Shown: positions 8,066 to 16,417, numbered from the stretch's first letter. The stretch is DNA of 64,000 nucleotides from Pontibacter sp. Tf4 (GCF_014212495.1 NZ_JACKZC010000009.1:1-64000); one strand, 5' to 3'. The notes: generated by a model from the sequence alone, not told the origin. Numbers and translations: made by a program.

Positions 8066-9232
8066 ATGAGAAGATTAACCCAGCTGCGCTTCGTTATCCT
8101 TATACTTTTCTGCTGCGCGTACCTGCCTGTACCGGCCCAGCAACCTGCAAAAACGGCGGAACTTACAAAGCGCCTGCAGGTAAAACTTGATTCCCTGCAA
8201 AAAGCCAATGGTTTCCCGGGAGCTACCTTCAGCATAGTATTGCCATCCGGGGAGCAGTTAACGATAGCTACCGGCCTTGCAGACTCTGTAAGCAACACCC
8301 CTATGCGACCTGATAACCGTATGTTTTCGGGAAGTAATGGCAAAACCCTGTTTGCTGCCTCCGCTATGGTGCTGGCAGAACAGGGCGTATTTAGCCTGGA
8401 TGATAAGATCGAAAAGTATATCGGTAAAGAAGCATGGTTTAACAGAATTCCGAATGCCAGGAGTATAACCATGCGTATGCTCCTGAACCATACTTCAGGG
8501 ATCGAAGAATACTATGAGCTGGGAGATTTTATGCATCGTTTGCAGGCCAACCATACCTGGACCCCGGTAGAAATCCTGGCGTATGTGTTTGACCGCAAAC
8601 CCCTGTTTGAAGCCGGAACAGCCTTTGGCTACGCTGACACCAACTACATCCTTTTCGGCTATATCATCGAAAAAATCAGTGGAAAAAAAATGTATGACCT
8701 GGCAGATAAGTATGTAGTGAAACCATACCGGCTGAAAGCAACAGAACCATCTGTAAAAATGAAGTATAAAAACCTGGCAGTTGGCTACGTAAACCCAGAT
8801 GGGCCCTTCCCGGTGAAAGGTGCCTTTGTAAAAGACGGGCAGCTTGCTTTAAACCCGCAGTTTGAATGGACAGGTGGTGGTTATGTTTCAAGTGCGGCAG
8901 ACCTGGCAACCTGGGCTAAGGCATACTATAACCTTAAAAGTATTTCACCGGCTTTACGCGGGCAAATGCGCCAGGGCGTGGCTGCCAATACCGGCAAAGA
9001 CCACCTGTATGGCTTAGGCATGCAGATCAGGCCGGGGGGTGCTGCGGGTATGGGCTACGGGCATAGCGGCTGGTTTCCGGGTTACCTGACGGATGCGGAA
9101 TATTTCCCGGAGCTGGACCTGGCCATGGCTATACAGTTTAATACCGATAATTTCCGGTTACTGAAAAGAACACCACATGCTTACCTGCTGGATATGGCAA
9201 AAATCATTGCCCCTGTCCTGCAGAACCCATAG
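8066..9232 (+). CDS. exported serine hydrolase, class C beta-lactamase/PBP4-like
   Basis: 388 residues with a signal peptide (about 1-25, cleavage near VPAQQ). The penicillin-recognising fold is shown by S90-N-G-K93 (SxxK), Y189-A-D in GYADTNYILFGY (the YxN position carries Asp, as in many esterase/peptidase members) and HSGWFPG near the C-terminus as the HxG triad box. NHTSGIEEY is a further family signature. It is more likely an esterase, D-aminopeptidase or carboxypeptidase-like enzyme than a true beta-lactamase. It starts 20 bases after the C45 gene, and the first ATG after that stop is used. A terminator at 9290 closes the unit. Confidence 0.88.
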   Translation: MRRLTQLRFVILILFCCAYLPVPAQQPAKTAELTKRLQVKLDSLQKANGFPGATFSIVLPSGEQLTIATGLADSVSNTPMRPDNRMFSGSNGKTLFAASAMVLAEQGVFSLDDKIEKYIGKEAWFNRIPNARSITMRMLLNHTSGIEEYYELGDFMHRLQANHTWTPVEILAYVFDRKPLFEAGTAFGYADTNYILFGYIIEKISGKKMYDLADKYVVKPYRLKATEPSVKMKYKNLAVGYVNPDGPFPVKGAFVKDGQLALNPQFEWTGGGYVSSAADLATWAKAYYNLKSISPALRGQMRQGVAANTGKDHLYGLGMQIRPGGAAGMGYGHSGWFPGYLTDAEYFPELDLAMAIQFNTDNFRLLKRTPHAYLLDMAKIIAPVLQNP

Positions 9233-9289
9233 CGTGTAGCTCAGACCGGCACGCTATACTCCAATAAATATTTTCAGGAATAAAAAGTC

Positions 9290-9315
9290 GGGCACCGTTT
9301 ACGCGGTGCCCTTCT
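9290..9315 (+). terminator. hairpin terminator after the serine hydrolase gene
   Basis: GGGCACCG (9290-9297) pairs with CGGTGCCC (9304-9311) across a TTTACG loop. Only a weak T-rich tail follows (TTCTAT). Its position favours the receptor start at 9345 over the upstream in-frame ATG at 9306, which would lie inside the hairpin. Confidence 0.65.
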
Positions 9316-9344
9316 ATACCTATATCCAAACCACAACTTTATTT

Positions 9345-11759
9345 ATGAAATTTCCGCTGCTGACCACGGGCCTCTGCTTGATACTTGCCACCAACACGTT
9401 TGCACAGCTAACAGGTACATTAAAAGATGAGAAAGGCACTGCCCTGTCCTACGCCAATGTAGCCGTACTGCTGCTACCTGATTCCACGGGCATAACCGGG
9501 GCCATGACCAGTGAAGCCGGTTCATTTTTAATTCCAACGCCAGCACCGGGCAACTATATCCTACGGATCAGCACAATAGGCTATACCCAACTTTACACCC
9601 CTGCCTTCCGGGTAGATGACAGCTCGTTCAAGAAAGACATTGGCATAGTTATTTTGAAAGAAGACGCAAGGGCACTGCGCGAGGTGACCGTTAGAACGAC
9701 ACGGCCCGTTATTACCGTTGAATCTGATAAAATGGTAGTGAGCGTGGCAGGAACGGCTTTAGCAGCAGGCAGCACTGCATTTGAAGTGCTGGAGAAAGCA
9801 CCGGGTGTATTTGTAGATCAGGATGGCAATATTCAACTGAATGGAAAAGCGGGTGCAAACGTGCTGGTGGATGGCAGGCTCACTTATTTTACAGGAAAGG
9901 AATTGCAAAATTACCTGGAGGCCATATCTGCCGAAAACATAAAGGAGATTGAAGTGATCTCGAACCCGTCGGCAAAGTACGAAGCGGCCGGCAGTTCCGG
10001 TATCATCAATATTAAACTGAAACAAAACACCCGCCTGGGCCTGAATGGGAGTTTAAATGCCGGTTACCAGTATAACGGTGCCTCGGGGTACGCAGCGGGG
10101 ATAAACCTGAACTATAAGGCAGGCTACTGGAATTCTTTTCTGAACCTGGACATGGCCGAGCGGCCGCGCCTGCGCGAAGGGGTCATGGTCCGGGAATTTC
10201 ACGCCAATGGGGCCGATGCCCGTTTTCACCAGCTGCGCGATGAAACGTTAACAATGCACACTCCTGCCCTGCGTTTTGGTACCGATTATGACCTGAATCC
10301 ACGCCATAGTCTGGGGGCTGTTTTGAGCCTGGGCATAAATACCATGGACCGCGCTTTTTACTCCGGCACCGACATGAATGACCGGAAAACCGGAAAACAT
10401 ACGTTTGTGGAAGCCGGTAACTTTAACGACAACCGCAGCACCAACCATGCTTTTAACCTGCACTACAATGGCCAGCTCGATACGGTTGGTACCACCCTGG
10501 CGCTAAGTATAGATTACATTCAGCTACAGAATAAAGCCAACGCCCGCTACGAAAACCAATACCGGAGCCTTAACGACAACACGATAACCGACGAGTTGCT
10601 GCGCACCTATAATCCCGGCTATTACCACATTTACTCCGCCAATGCCGACTATAGTATGAATGCCTCGCAAAAAGCAAAGCTGGAGGCAGGCCTGAAAGCA
10701 AGCTATGTGGTATCTGATAATGGGCTCAGTTTTTATGAAGTGAAAGGAGAACAGGAAGAGCTTGATGAGAACAGAAGCAACCATTACCGCTACACCGAAA
10801 GTATACTGGCAGGCTATATAAACCTGAACACCAACCTTAGTGATACATGGAAATTGCAGGCCGGCCTGCGCGGTGAACAGACCTTCGGCAAAGGCAAGCC
10901 GGAAGCTTCAGACGCCATCCGAAAGCGTTACCTGAACCTGTTCCCAAGCGTGTTTTTAACGCAGAAGGTAAGCCAGCAATACCAGGTAACCTATAGTTAC
11001 AGCCGCCGCATCGACAGGCCAAATTACCGCTCGCTTAATCCTTTCATCTTTTACCAGGACCCTTATAGTTGGGCGGAAGGCAATCCCGATTTAAGACCGC
11101 AGTTTACCAGTGTTTTCCAGGTAAACCAGCTGTTGCACAACACCTATAGTTTGCAGCTTGGCTATGCGTACACAAAAGATTTCTTTGCAGAAGTGCCTGA
11201 GCAGAATTCAGAAGACAATACCACCGTCTACAAAGAACGAAATATTGATAAAGCCGAGAACTATAGTGCAACGCTTATTGCTCCTGTCAGGCTCCTATCG
11301 GGTTGGGATGTGAGCAACAACCTGGTGGCTGGTTACCAGAAAAACAAAATATTTTTAAAAGAGGAAGAATTACAAAACAGCCAGCTCTACTGGATGCTGC
11401 AATCTACCCACAACGTGTTGCTGCCCTGGGATCTGCAACTGCAGGCTACGGCCGGGTATAACTCCCCATCAAACCACGGCATTTACCAGTTAAAGCGACA
11501 ATGGTGGCTGGATGCCGGACTCAAGAAATCGTTTATGAAAGATAAGCTGGATGTTACCCTGGGAGCCACCGACATTTTCAGGACAAGAGATATGCGCGGC
11601 GATGCCAGCTATAACGGCGATGTGTTCCGGTTTGTGAACTACTTTATGGTTAGAAGCATCAAACTGAACCTGCGGTACAACTTCCAGCACGGCCAGAATT
11701 TTAAAGCCCGCAACAGAAGTATAAAACTGGAGGAATTAAACCGCGCTGGCGGCCAGTAA
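9345..11759 (+). CDS. outer-membrane beta-barrel receptor, TonB-dependent-receptor-like (OMP_b-brl_3 type)
   Basis: 804 residues from the chosen start. MKFPLLTTGLCLILATNTFAQ is a signal peptide, so the ATG at 9345 is preferred to the one at 9306. Next is a carboxypeptidase-regulatory-like domain (about 22-110; LTGTLKDEKGTALSYANVAV), then a plug-like domain (about 125-225) with the phrases EVLEKAPGVFVDQDGN and EIEVISNPSAKYEAAGSSGIINI typical of this family. The long C-terminal part (about 230-800) alternates aromatic beta-strands such as YSYSRRIDRPNYRSLNPF. No substrate can be assigned and no SusD-like partner is next to it. An NTF2-like protein follows 49 bases later. Confidence 0.92.
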   Translation: MKFPLLTTGLCLILATNTFAQLTGTLKDEKGTALSYANVAVLLLPDSTGITGAMTSEAGSFLIPTPAPGNYILRISTIGYTQLYTPAFRVDDSSFKKDIGIVILKEDARALREVTVRTTRPVITVESDKMVVSVAGTALAAGSTAFEVLEKAPGVFVDQDGNIQLNGKAGANVLVDGRLTYFTGKELQNYLEAISAENIKEIEVISNPSAKYEAAGSSGIINIKLKQNTRLGLNGSLNAGYQYNGASGYAAGINLNYKAGYWNSFLNLDMAERPRLREGVMVREFHANGADARFHQLRDETLTMHTPALRFGTDYDLNPRHSLGAVLSLGINTMDRAFYSGTDMNDRKTGKHTFVEAGNFNDNRSTNHAFNLHYNGQLDTVGTTLALSIDYIQLQNKANARYENQYRSLNDNTITDELLRTYNPGYYHIYSANADYSMNASQKAKLEAGLKASYVVSDNGLSFYEVKGEQEELDENRSNHYRYTESILAGYINLNTNLSDTWKLQAGLRGEQTFGKGKPEASDAIRKRYLNLFPSVFLTQKVSQQYQVTYSYSRRIDRPNYRSLNPFIFYQDPYSWAEGNPDLRPQFTSVFQVNQLLHNTYSLQLGYAYTKDFFAEVPEQNSEDNTTVYKERNIDKAENYSATLIAPVRLLSGWDVSNNLVAGYQKNKIFLKEEELQNSQLYWMLQSTHNVLLPWDLQLQATAGYNSPSNHGIYQLKRQWWLDAGLKKSFMKDKLDVTLGATDIFRTRDMRGDASYNGDVFRFVNYFMVRSIKLNLRYNFQHGQNFKARNRSIKLEELNRAGGQ

Positions 11760-11807
11760 AAGTATAAACTATAATTTTATCTATTCCCCTACCTCAACCT
11801 TCAAACG

Positions 11808-12263
11808 ATGCTGAATAACGTGTTTAAACTAGTTCTTTGCCTCTTATGCAGCATTCCGGTGCTTGGGTTCGTCGGCAAGGCAAACCTAGAAGCAAAACAG
11901 GAAGTTGCCGCCTTTATGCAGCGGTATGTGGCAGCCACTAACTCGCATAACTTTGCCAATGTACAACCGCTGTTGCAACCCGGTGCTGTGTACTGGTTCA
12001 ACAAAAAGGAGAGCAGGGGATTACCCGAAATAGAAGCAGGTTTTAACGAAAGCTGGAATTACCTGCCTGACGAAGTATACGGAATTGAGAACATTACATG
12101 GCTGTCAATAGACAAGCGCAGTGCTACCTGCATTTATATTTATACCTACCAGGGTACCCACAACGGGAAACCTGTACAGGGCAAAGGCCGCGGCACAACT
12201 ATACTTGTAAAAGAGAATGGTAACTGGAGAATAGCACACGAGCATTTATCTATTCCCCAGTAA
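11808..12263 (+). CDS. secreted NTF2-like (SnoaL/DUF4440-type) protein
   Basis: 151 residues. It has a hydrophobic N-terminus (about 1-22) consistent with export and a compact NTF2-like fold: AFMQRYVAATNSHNFANVQPLLQPGAVYW, and the closing segment TTILVKENGNWRIAHEHLSIP that is characteristic of DUF4440/SnoaL proteins. These serve as small-molecule binding or cyclase/isomerase scaffolds; no specific role can be read here. It probably shares a transcript with the receptor upstream. The strong bidirectional hairpin at 12396 ends this accessory-looking block. Confidence 0.8.
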   Translation: MLNNVFKLVLCLLCSIPVLGFVGKANLEAKQEVAAFMQRYVAATNSHNFANVQPLLQPGAVYWFNKKESRGLPEIEAGFNESWNYLPDEVYGIENITWLSIDKRSATCIYIYTYQGTHNGKPVQGKGRGTTILVKENGNWRIAHEHLSIPQ

Positions 12264-12395
12264 AAGGTCTTCAAGATGTTCACAAATTACCTATTCTGTA
12301 TATCAGATAGTCACGCAAAATCTAATGAGTAAAGCATAGGCCTTCCAAGTACTCGCCACATTCAGGCAAAAACCGAACAAGTTGGTTAGCCCAGG

Positions 12396-12440
12396 ACAAC
12401 TAAAACCCTGCAAATGCTTCATTTGCAGGGTTTTAGTTGT
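12396..12440. terminator. strong bidirectional terminator hairpin
   Basis: A perfect 20-bp stem (12396-12415 with 12421-12440) around a GCTTC loop, with A- and T-rich ends on both strands. It sits between the rightward NTF2-like gene and the leftward tRNA cluster, so it can stop transcription from both sides. Confidence 0.9.
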
Positions 12441-12571
12441 TTTTGATAGTACTACCAGCAGAGAGTAGTGGTTTTCACCTTAGGGAACAATGGCCGGGAA
12501 GCTGTGTGCAAATTGTGTGCACATAAAAAAAGCACTTACAAGTTTTATCTTATAAGTGCTTGATTATCAGG

Positions 12572-12645
12572 TGATCCCGTTTGGATTCGAACCAAAGACC
12601 TACTGCTTAGAAGGCAGTTGCTCTATCCAGCTGAGCTACGAGACC
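12572..12645 (-). tRNA. tRNA-Arg (anticodon TCT)
   Basis: A complete cloverleaf on the minus strand: acceptor GGTCTCG/CGGGATC with two G-U pairs, anticodon stem ACTGC/GCAGT around loop CTTCTAA (anticodon TCT), T arm TTTGG-TTCGAAT-CCAAA, discriminator A. No encoded CCA. Third in a leftward series after tRNA-Ser and tRNA-Pro. Confidence 0.95.
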
Positions 12646-12678
12646 ATGGCTACAGTAATTACTGTTTCCTTTAAACAA

Positions 12679-12706
12679 AAAATTTCGGAATCTCTTCCGA
12701 AATTTT
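12679..12706 (-). terminator. terminator between tRNA-Pro and tRNA-Arg
   Basis: AAAATTTCGGAA (12679-12690) pairs with TTCCGAAATTTT (12695-12706) around TCTC. It starts 5 bases beyond the tRNA-Pro 3' end and is followed on the minus strand by a T run. Confidence 0.8.
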
Positions 12707-12710
12707 GTTG

Positions 12711-12784
12711 TCGGGGTGGCAGGATTCGAACCTACGACCTCCACATCCCAAATGTGGCGCGATACCGGGCTACGCTACACCCCG
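12711..12784 (-). tRNA. tRNA-Pro (anticodon TGG)
   Basis: Acceptor CGGGGTG/CACCCCG, anticodon stem CCACA/TGTGG around loop TTTGGGA (anticodon TGG), T arm with GGTTCGAATCC, discriminator A. It has its own promoter-like element upstream (12841-12870) and a terminator directly downstream. Confidence 0.95.
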
Positions 12785-12840
12785 AACTATGCTTTCAACT
12801 CCGGAAGCGATTTGTGTCGCTGTTATTGTTGAACGCGGTG

Positions 12841-12870
12841 CAAAAGTAAGCGAAGTTTTTAAACTGTCAA
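12841..12870 (-). promoter_or_regulatory. promoter of tRNA-Pro
   Basis: On the minus strand TTG (12870-12868), a 19-base spacer and TACTTTTG (12848-12841) form an exact Bacteroidota TTG-N19-TAnnTTTG promoter, 57 bases before the tRNA 5' end. Confidence 0.7.
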
Positions 12871-12895
12871 AATATTTTTTAAAAATTTTCGCTTG

Positions 12896-12982
12896 CGGAG
12901 AAGGGGGGATTCGAACCCCCGGTACCGTTACCAGTACGGCAGTTTAGCAAACTGCTGGTTTAAGCCACTCACCCACCTCTCC
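12896..12982 (-). tRNA. tRNA-Ser (anticodon GCT)
   Basis: 87 bases including a long variable arm. Acceptor GGAGAGG/CTTCTCC with one G-U pair, anticodon stem GCAGT/ACTGC around TTGCTAA (anticodon GCT), T arm CGGGGGTTCGAATCCCCC, discriminator G as usual for Ser. Confidence 0.95.
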
Positions 12983-13007
12983 GGGACTCTTTCTGCTAAA
13001 GAGACTG

Positions 13008-13038
13008 CAAACATACAATAAACTTATCCATGGCGCAA
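13008..13038 (-). promoter_or_regulatory. promoter of tRNA-Ser
   Basis: On the minus strand TTG (13038-13036), a 20-base spacer and TATGTTTG (13015-13008) match the Bacteroidota promoter consensus. The tRNA 5' end is 26 bases downstream. Confidence 0.7.
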
Positions 13039-13231
13039 TAGGCTGTGGCAAAATTTAACGCCCTTCCGGTCAAAAAAATTACCGGCTGCAGAACAACTAT
13101 AGCCTAAGTTATTGATAGTAAATCTGCTTGATTGAGGCTGCGCTTCAAAACTTTTTCCCCCGATGATCAAAAAAAATCCTAAGGGGCGTTCTAAAGCCAT
13201 GCATGGGCTGCAATTTGCAGCTGCTAAATGC

Positions 13232-13239
13232 TATATTTG
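13232..13239 (+). promoter_or_regulatory. -7 element upstream of the VWA gene
   Basis: TATATTTG matches TAnnTTTG exactly. No TTG is found at the usual 19-20 base spacing, so only the -7 part is supported. If used, transcription starts after the first possible ATG (13203), supporting the start at 13290. Confidence 0.4.
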
Positions 13240-13289
13240 TAACCAGCCTGCCTGCATTTAACCCAGTGCAGTGGCCTTTTAATACGAAC

Positions 13290-14261
13290 ATGACCTGGTA
13301 CCAATCCCTTACGTTGCTCGAACTTTTATTCGGTGTGCTCTTCCTAGGGCTCTACATCGGCTATTTGTGGCGCGTGAGGCGCGTGGCACTTTTTTTCGGG
13401 CAGCGGCCGCACGGCATCTGGGTTAAGTTTGTGCTGCGCCACCTCTATCTTATCCTTATTGTTATCGCGATACTTGGCCCGAGCTTCGGCGCCATGAAAA
13501 AGGAGATCAAAACCATTGGCAAGGAAGTGTACATTGCCGTGGACCTTTCGGCGTCCATGAACGCCACAGATGTACAGCCCTCGCGGCTCGAAAAAGTAAA
13601 ACAGGAAATACAGCGCCTCATTACCCGTTTTAATTCCGACCGCATAGGATTGATGATCTTCGGGAACGATGCCTACCTGCAAAGCCCGCTTACCTACGAC
13701 CAGAACGCCCTGCAACTATATACCCGCACGCTGCAAACCGGCCTGCTGCCCTACTCCGGCACCAACTATGAGCCGGTGTTACAACTGGCCCGCGAAAAGT
13801 TCGGGCAATTAGGCAACAGTCCTTCTGCGGAGCAAAAAGCGAAAATACTGGTACTGATAAGCGACGGCGAGGATTTTGGGGAAAACGTAGAGCAGCTGGC
13901 CGAGCAGCTGAATGAACAACAGGTACGGGTCTTTACGCTTGGCGTAGGCACTACCAACGGTAGCCGCATACCAGTCGGTAACAACTATAAACGTGACCAG
14001 GAAGGCAACACTGTTATCACCAAACTGCAACCGGAGCCCCTTATGAAGCTGGCAGAGCTTACCAACGGGCAATATTTTGAAGTTAACGACCGCGTCAGTG
14101 AAGTCAGCAAACTCATTAATGCCATCAACAACATAGAAGGCGAGCTGCGCGAAAGCAAAACGATAGATGTTACAGCTAACAAGTACATCTATCCGCTTGC
14201 GCTGGCGCTTATCCTTATATTGCTGGATACCCTGCTAACTATAAAGATCGTGCGGATATGA
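13290..14261 (+). CDS. batB: BatB-like VWA-domain membrane protein
   Basis: 323 residues from the chosen ATG. Two N-terminal membrane segments (ELLFGVLFLGLYIGYLW and LYLILIVIAILGPSF) precede a von Willebrand A domain with the MIDAS motif DLSASMNATD and downstream GTNYEP and LVLISDGEDFGE segments. A last membrane helix (YPLALALILILLDTLLTI) ends the protein. This topology is that of BatA/BatB proteins of the Bacteroides aerotolerance cluster, which work with a MoxR ATPase; neither MoxR nor BatA is in the adjacent sequence. The frame is open to 13203, but the -7 element at 13232 and the residue pattern favour 13290. It overlaps the TPR gene by 4 bases (ATGA), showing translational coupling. Confidence 0.88.
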   Translation: MTWYQSLTLLELLFGVLFLGLYIGYLWRVRRVALFFGQRPHGIWVKFVLRHLYLILIVIAILGPSFGAMKKEIKTIGKEVYIAVDLSASMNATDVQPSRLEKVKQEIQRLITRFNSDRIGLMIFGNDAYLQSPLTYDQNALQLYTRTLQTGLLPYSGTNYEPVLQLAREKFGQLGNSPSAEQKAKILVLISDGEDFGENVEQLAEQLNEQQVRVFTLGVGTTNGSRIPVGNNYKRDQEGNTVITKLQPEPLMKLAELTNGQYFEVNDRVSEVSKLINAINNIEGELRESKTIDVTANKYIYPLALALILILLDTLLTIKIVRI

Positions 14262-15172
14262 AGGTGTGGATGGCCATATTGCTGTTGCTGGGCATACCGG
14301 GATCGGGTATAAAGACCATTTCCCGGATAAACGACTATGCCGACCGTGCTGCCAAAGCCTACAACCGCGAGCAGTATGCCGAAGCAATTACAGCATACGA
14401 AGTGCTCCTGAACGATATGGAAGTGCAGGACGACCAGATCCGACTGAACCTGGCACATGCCTACTATAATGCCGGTCTGCTGAGCCAGGCACGCGACCAG
14501 TACCGTTTGCTTGCCGATCATCCATCGGAGCATATCCGGTCGGTGGTGCATCTGCAGCTGGGCAATATTGCCGGTACTCACAAAAAGTATTTGCAGGCGC
14601 TTTCGATGTACCGCAACGCACTGCTGGCAGACCCCGAAAACGATGTGGCCCGTTATAACTACGAGCTCGTAAAAAAATACCTGGCCCTGCACCCCGAAAA
14701 AGCTGCCCAGGACAAGCCCGAACCTCAGCCGGAAGAAACGCAACTGCCACCACCCGCAGCCGAAGAACAGGAGTCGCAACCAAAGCAGAACCCGGATGCG
14801 AACGGCGACCAGGAAGCTGAAACAGAAACACCACAACCCGACCCGGCCGGAAAGCCACAGGGCCAGGGTGGCAACGGCCAGCAACCCCAGGACAAGCAAA
14901 AGGAAGAGGCAGCAGGCAACGACCCGGGCCAGACCAAGGGTCAGCAGTTTGACGACCAGCATACACAACAGCCAAACGAACGGACCAGCAGCGACAATGC
15001 AGCATCCGGCGACGACCGTGCCCGCACCGAATCAAACTATAAGCAGGTAAACATCAGCCCTGAAAAAGCACGCATGCTGCTGAATGCCATGCGCGATGCA
15101 GAACTACAATACCTGCAGCAACTGCCTAAAAAAGCCCAAAGCAAACCCGATAAAAGCAAACCCGACTGGTAA
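14258..15172 (+). CDS. batC: BatC-like TPR protein with disordered C-terminal half
   Basis: 304 residues. A hydrophobic N-terminus (about 1-18) suggests membrane anchoring or export. Three TPR-like repeats follow (about 24-145; AAKAYNREQYAEAITAYEVLL, LGNIAGTHKKYLQALSMYRNAL, ENDVARYNYELVKKYL). From about 150 to 265 the sequence is low-complexity, rich in Pro, Gln, Glu and Asp, and likely disordered. A final helical piece (ISPEKARMLLNAMRDAELQYL) is the conserved tail of BatC-like proteins. ATGA overlap with batB supports a batBC operon. An apparent 259-codon minus-strand frame over the Q/P-rich part is a shadow of the biased composition. Confidence 0.85.
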   Translation: MKVWMAILLLLGIPGSGIKTISRINDYADRAAKAYNREQYAEAITAYEVLLNDMEVQDDQIRLNLAHAYYNAGLLSQARDQYRLLADHPSEHIRSVVHLQLGNIAGTHKKYLQALSMYRNALLADPENDVARYNYELVKKYLALHPEKAAQDKPEPQPEETQLPPPAAEEQESQPKQNPDANGDQEAETETPQPDPAGKPQGQGGNGQQPQDKQKEEAAGNDPGQTKGQQFDDQHTQQPNERTSSDNAASGDDRARTESNYKQVNISPEKARMLLNAMRDAELQYLQQLPKKAQSKPDKSKPDW

Positions 15173-15217
15173 GCAGCTGCTCAACTATAGTTTTCTCAAC
15201 TTTTATTTTGAAATAAA

Positions 15218-15231
15218 AAACCAATCGGTTT
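15218..15231. promoter_or_regulatory. candidate TetR operator 1
   Basis: AAACC-aatc-GGTTT is a perfect 5-4-5 dyad 24 bases before the TetR start. A near copy (AAACC-aaac-GGTCT) lies before the next gene at 15872. The pairing of sites around the TetR gene suggests autoregulation. Confidence 0.6.
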
Positions 15232-15254
15232 ATTTTGGAGTATAGAAGCAAACT

Positions 15255-15854
15255 ATGGAAGCCCTGACCAAAGCCGAACGCACACGCCAGTACATTATTG
15301 AACAGGCATCGCATCTCTTCAACCAAAGGGGGTATGCGGGTACGTCGTTACAGGATATTATGGCGGCTACCAAACTGACCAAAGGCGGAATTTACGGACA
15401 CTTCGAGAGCAAGGAAGAAATTGCCCTTGCTGCTTTTGAGCACGCATCCGGCCGCATACTGCAGTTGCTGGCGCAAACTATAAGCCAGCACCAGACGGCG
15501 GTAGCCAAGATCGAAGCCTTGCTGGAGTTCTACAGAAATTACCTTATTTCGCCGCCTATAACAGGTGGCTGCCCTGTTTTAAACACCTCTGTGGAAGCTG
15601 ATGACACCAACCCGTTGCTGCGTGCCAGCGTGGTAAAAGTGCTGAACAAAATGCACCGCGCCCTGCAGAACATTGTACAGCAAGGCATACAGGACGGAGA
15701 ATTTAAAGCTACTGTTAATGCAGAGCAGTTTGCTATACTTTTTGTGAGCATGATAGAGGGCGGTGTAATGGTATCGAAAGCATACGGAAAGCCGCTTTAC
15801 CTGCACACCATCCTGAAACAACTGCAACTGATGACAGAAGAAATGAAAGCTTAA
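15255..15854 (+). CDS. TetR/AcrR-family repressor
   Basis: 199 residues. The N-terminal HTH (about 6-55) reads RQYIIEQASHLFNQRGYAGTSLQDIMAATKLTKGGIYGHFESKEEIALAAF, a clear TetR DNA-binding domain. The C-terminal ligand domain (about 75-195) is all-helical, with the GGCPVLNTSVEADDTNP segment of the group related to YxaF/LmrA and NemR-type regulators. Ligand unknown. Similar dyads precede both this gene and the thioesterase gene 50 bases downstream, so it probably represses itself and the thioesterase, perhaps sensing an acyl compound; this last is inference. Confidence 0.92.
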   Translation: MEALTKAERTRQYIIEQASHLFNQRGYAGTSLQDIMAATKLTKGGIYGHFESKEEIALAAFEHASGRILQLLAQTISQHQTAVAKIEALLEFYRNYLISPPITGGCPVLNTSVEADDTNPLLRASVVKVLNKMHRALQNIVQQGIQDGEFKATVNAEQFAILFVSMIEGGVMVSKAYGKPLYLHTILKQLQLMTEEMKA

Positions 15855-15871
15855 TTTTTTTAACCTAAAAT

Positions 15872-15885
15872 AAACCAAACGGTCT
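15872..15885. promoter_or_regulatory. candidate TetR operator 2
   Basis: AAACC-aaac-GGTCT has the same half-sites and 4-base centre as the dyad at 15218. It lies between the TetR gene and the thioesterase gene, 19 bases before the latter's ATG. Confidence 0.55.
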
Positions 15886-15904
15886 TTTTTAAAATTTTTC
15901 AACT

Positions 15905-16417
15905 ATGAACGAAACTACCTTACCCAAGTACCTGGAAAGCCAGGCGCTGATCCGCTTTGAAGATTGCGACCCTTTCGGACACCTGAATAACGGCCGCTAC
16001 ACCGATTATTTCCTGAATGCCCGCGAAGACCAGCTACGCGACAACTATAACCTGGACATTTACCGCCACATGCATACTGCCGGCAAAGCCTGGGTGGTAG
16101 CTACCAACCAGATGGCGTACCTGCGCGAGGCAAAGCTGATGGAAAAAGTAACGATCCGTACCTGCCTGCGCTGGTTCACCGAATCAGACATCCTGATGGA
16201 AGCACTGATGCTGGACAAAAAGACCGGAACTATAAAATCGGTGGCCTGGATGCGCTTTAGCTATGTGGATGTAAAACAGGGCCGGAAAGTGCCCCACGAA
16301 GAACATTTGCTCAATTTATTCGGGCAGGTGGCTATACTTGGCGAAGGCCGTGATACGTTAATGTTTGAGGAGCGGGTAAAAGAACTGCGCCAGGCAGCTG
16401 CGCCGGTGGCAGGCTGA
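15905..16417 (+). CDS. acyl-CoA thioesterase, 4HBT/hot-dog fold
   Basis: 170 residues. The segment IRFEDCDPFGHLNNGRYTDYFLNARE carries the DxDxxGHxNN-type signature of the 4-hydroxybenzoyl-CoA thioesterase (YbgC/FcbC) family, with the catalytic Asp in DPFGH. The rest fits one hot-dog domain (VVATNQMAYLREAKLMEKVTIRTCLRWF). Expected reaction: hydrolysis of an acyl-CoA in the cytoplasm; chain type unknown. The preceding TetR gene and the operator-like dyad suggest induction with its regulator. Confidence 0.88.
   Translation: MNETTLPKYLESQALIRFEDCDPFGHLNNGRYTDYFLNAREDQLRDNYNLDIYRHMHTAGKAWVVATNQMAYLREAKLMEKVTIRTCLRWFTESDILMEALMLDKKTGTIKSVAWMRFSYVDVKQGRKVPHEEHLLNLFGQVAILGEGRDTLMFEERVKELRQAAAPVAG

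Noticed and set aside
12300..12645. direct repeat of the tRNA-Arg 3' end marking an integrated island
   Set aside because: I looked for the tRNA-Arg 3' sequence in the first 4 kb and did not see it, so no att pair can be claimed.
12556..12947. two overlapping plus-strand frames over the tRNA cluster
   Set aside because: They are translations of tRNA-Arg, tRNA-Pro and tRNA-Ser (they contain the typical GGIRTPGT-like artefact).
14189..14968. 259-codon minus-strand frame opposite batC
   Set aside because: It mirrors the Pro/Gln/Glu-rich low-complexity part of batC; the product is Leu/Val/Trp-rich without motif, and the plus-strand gene has an operon overlap and TPR repeats.
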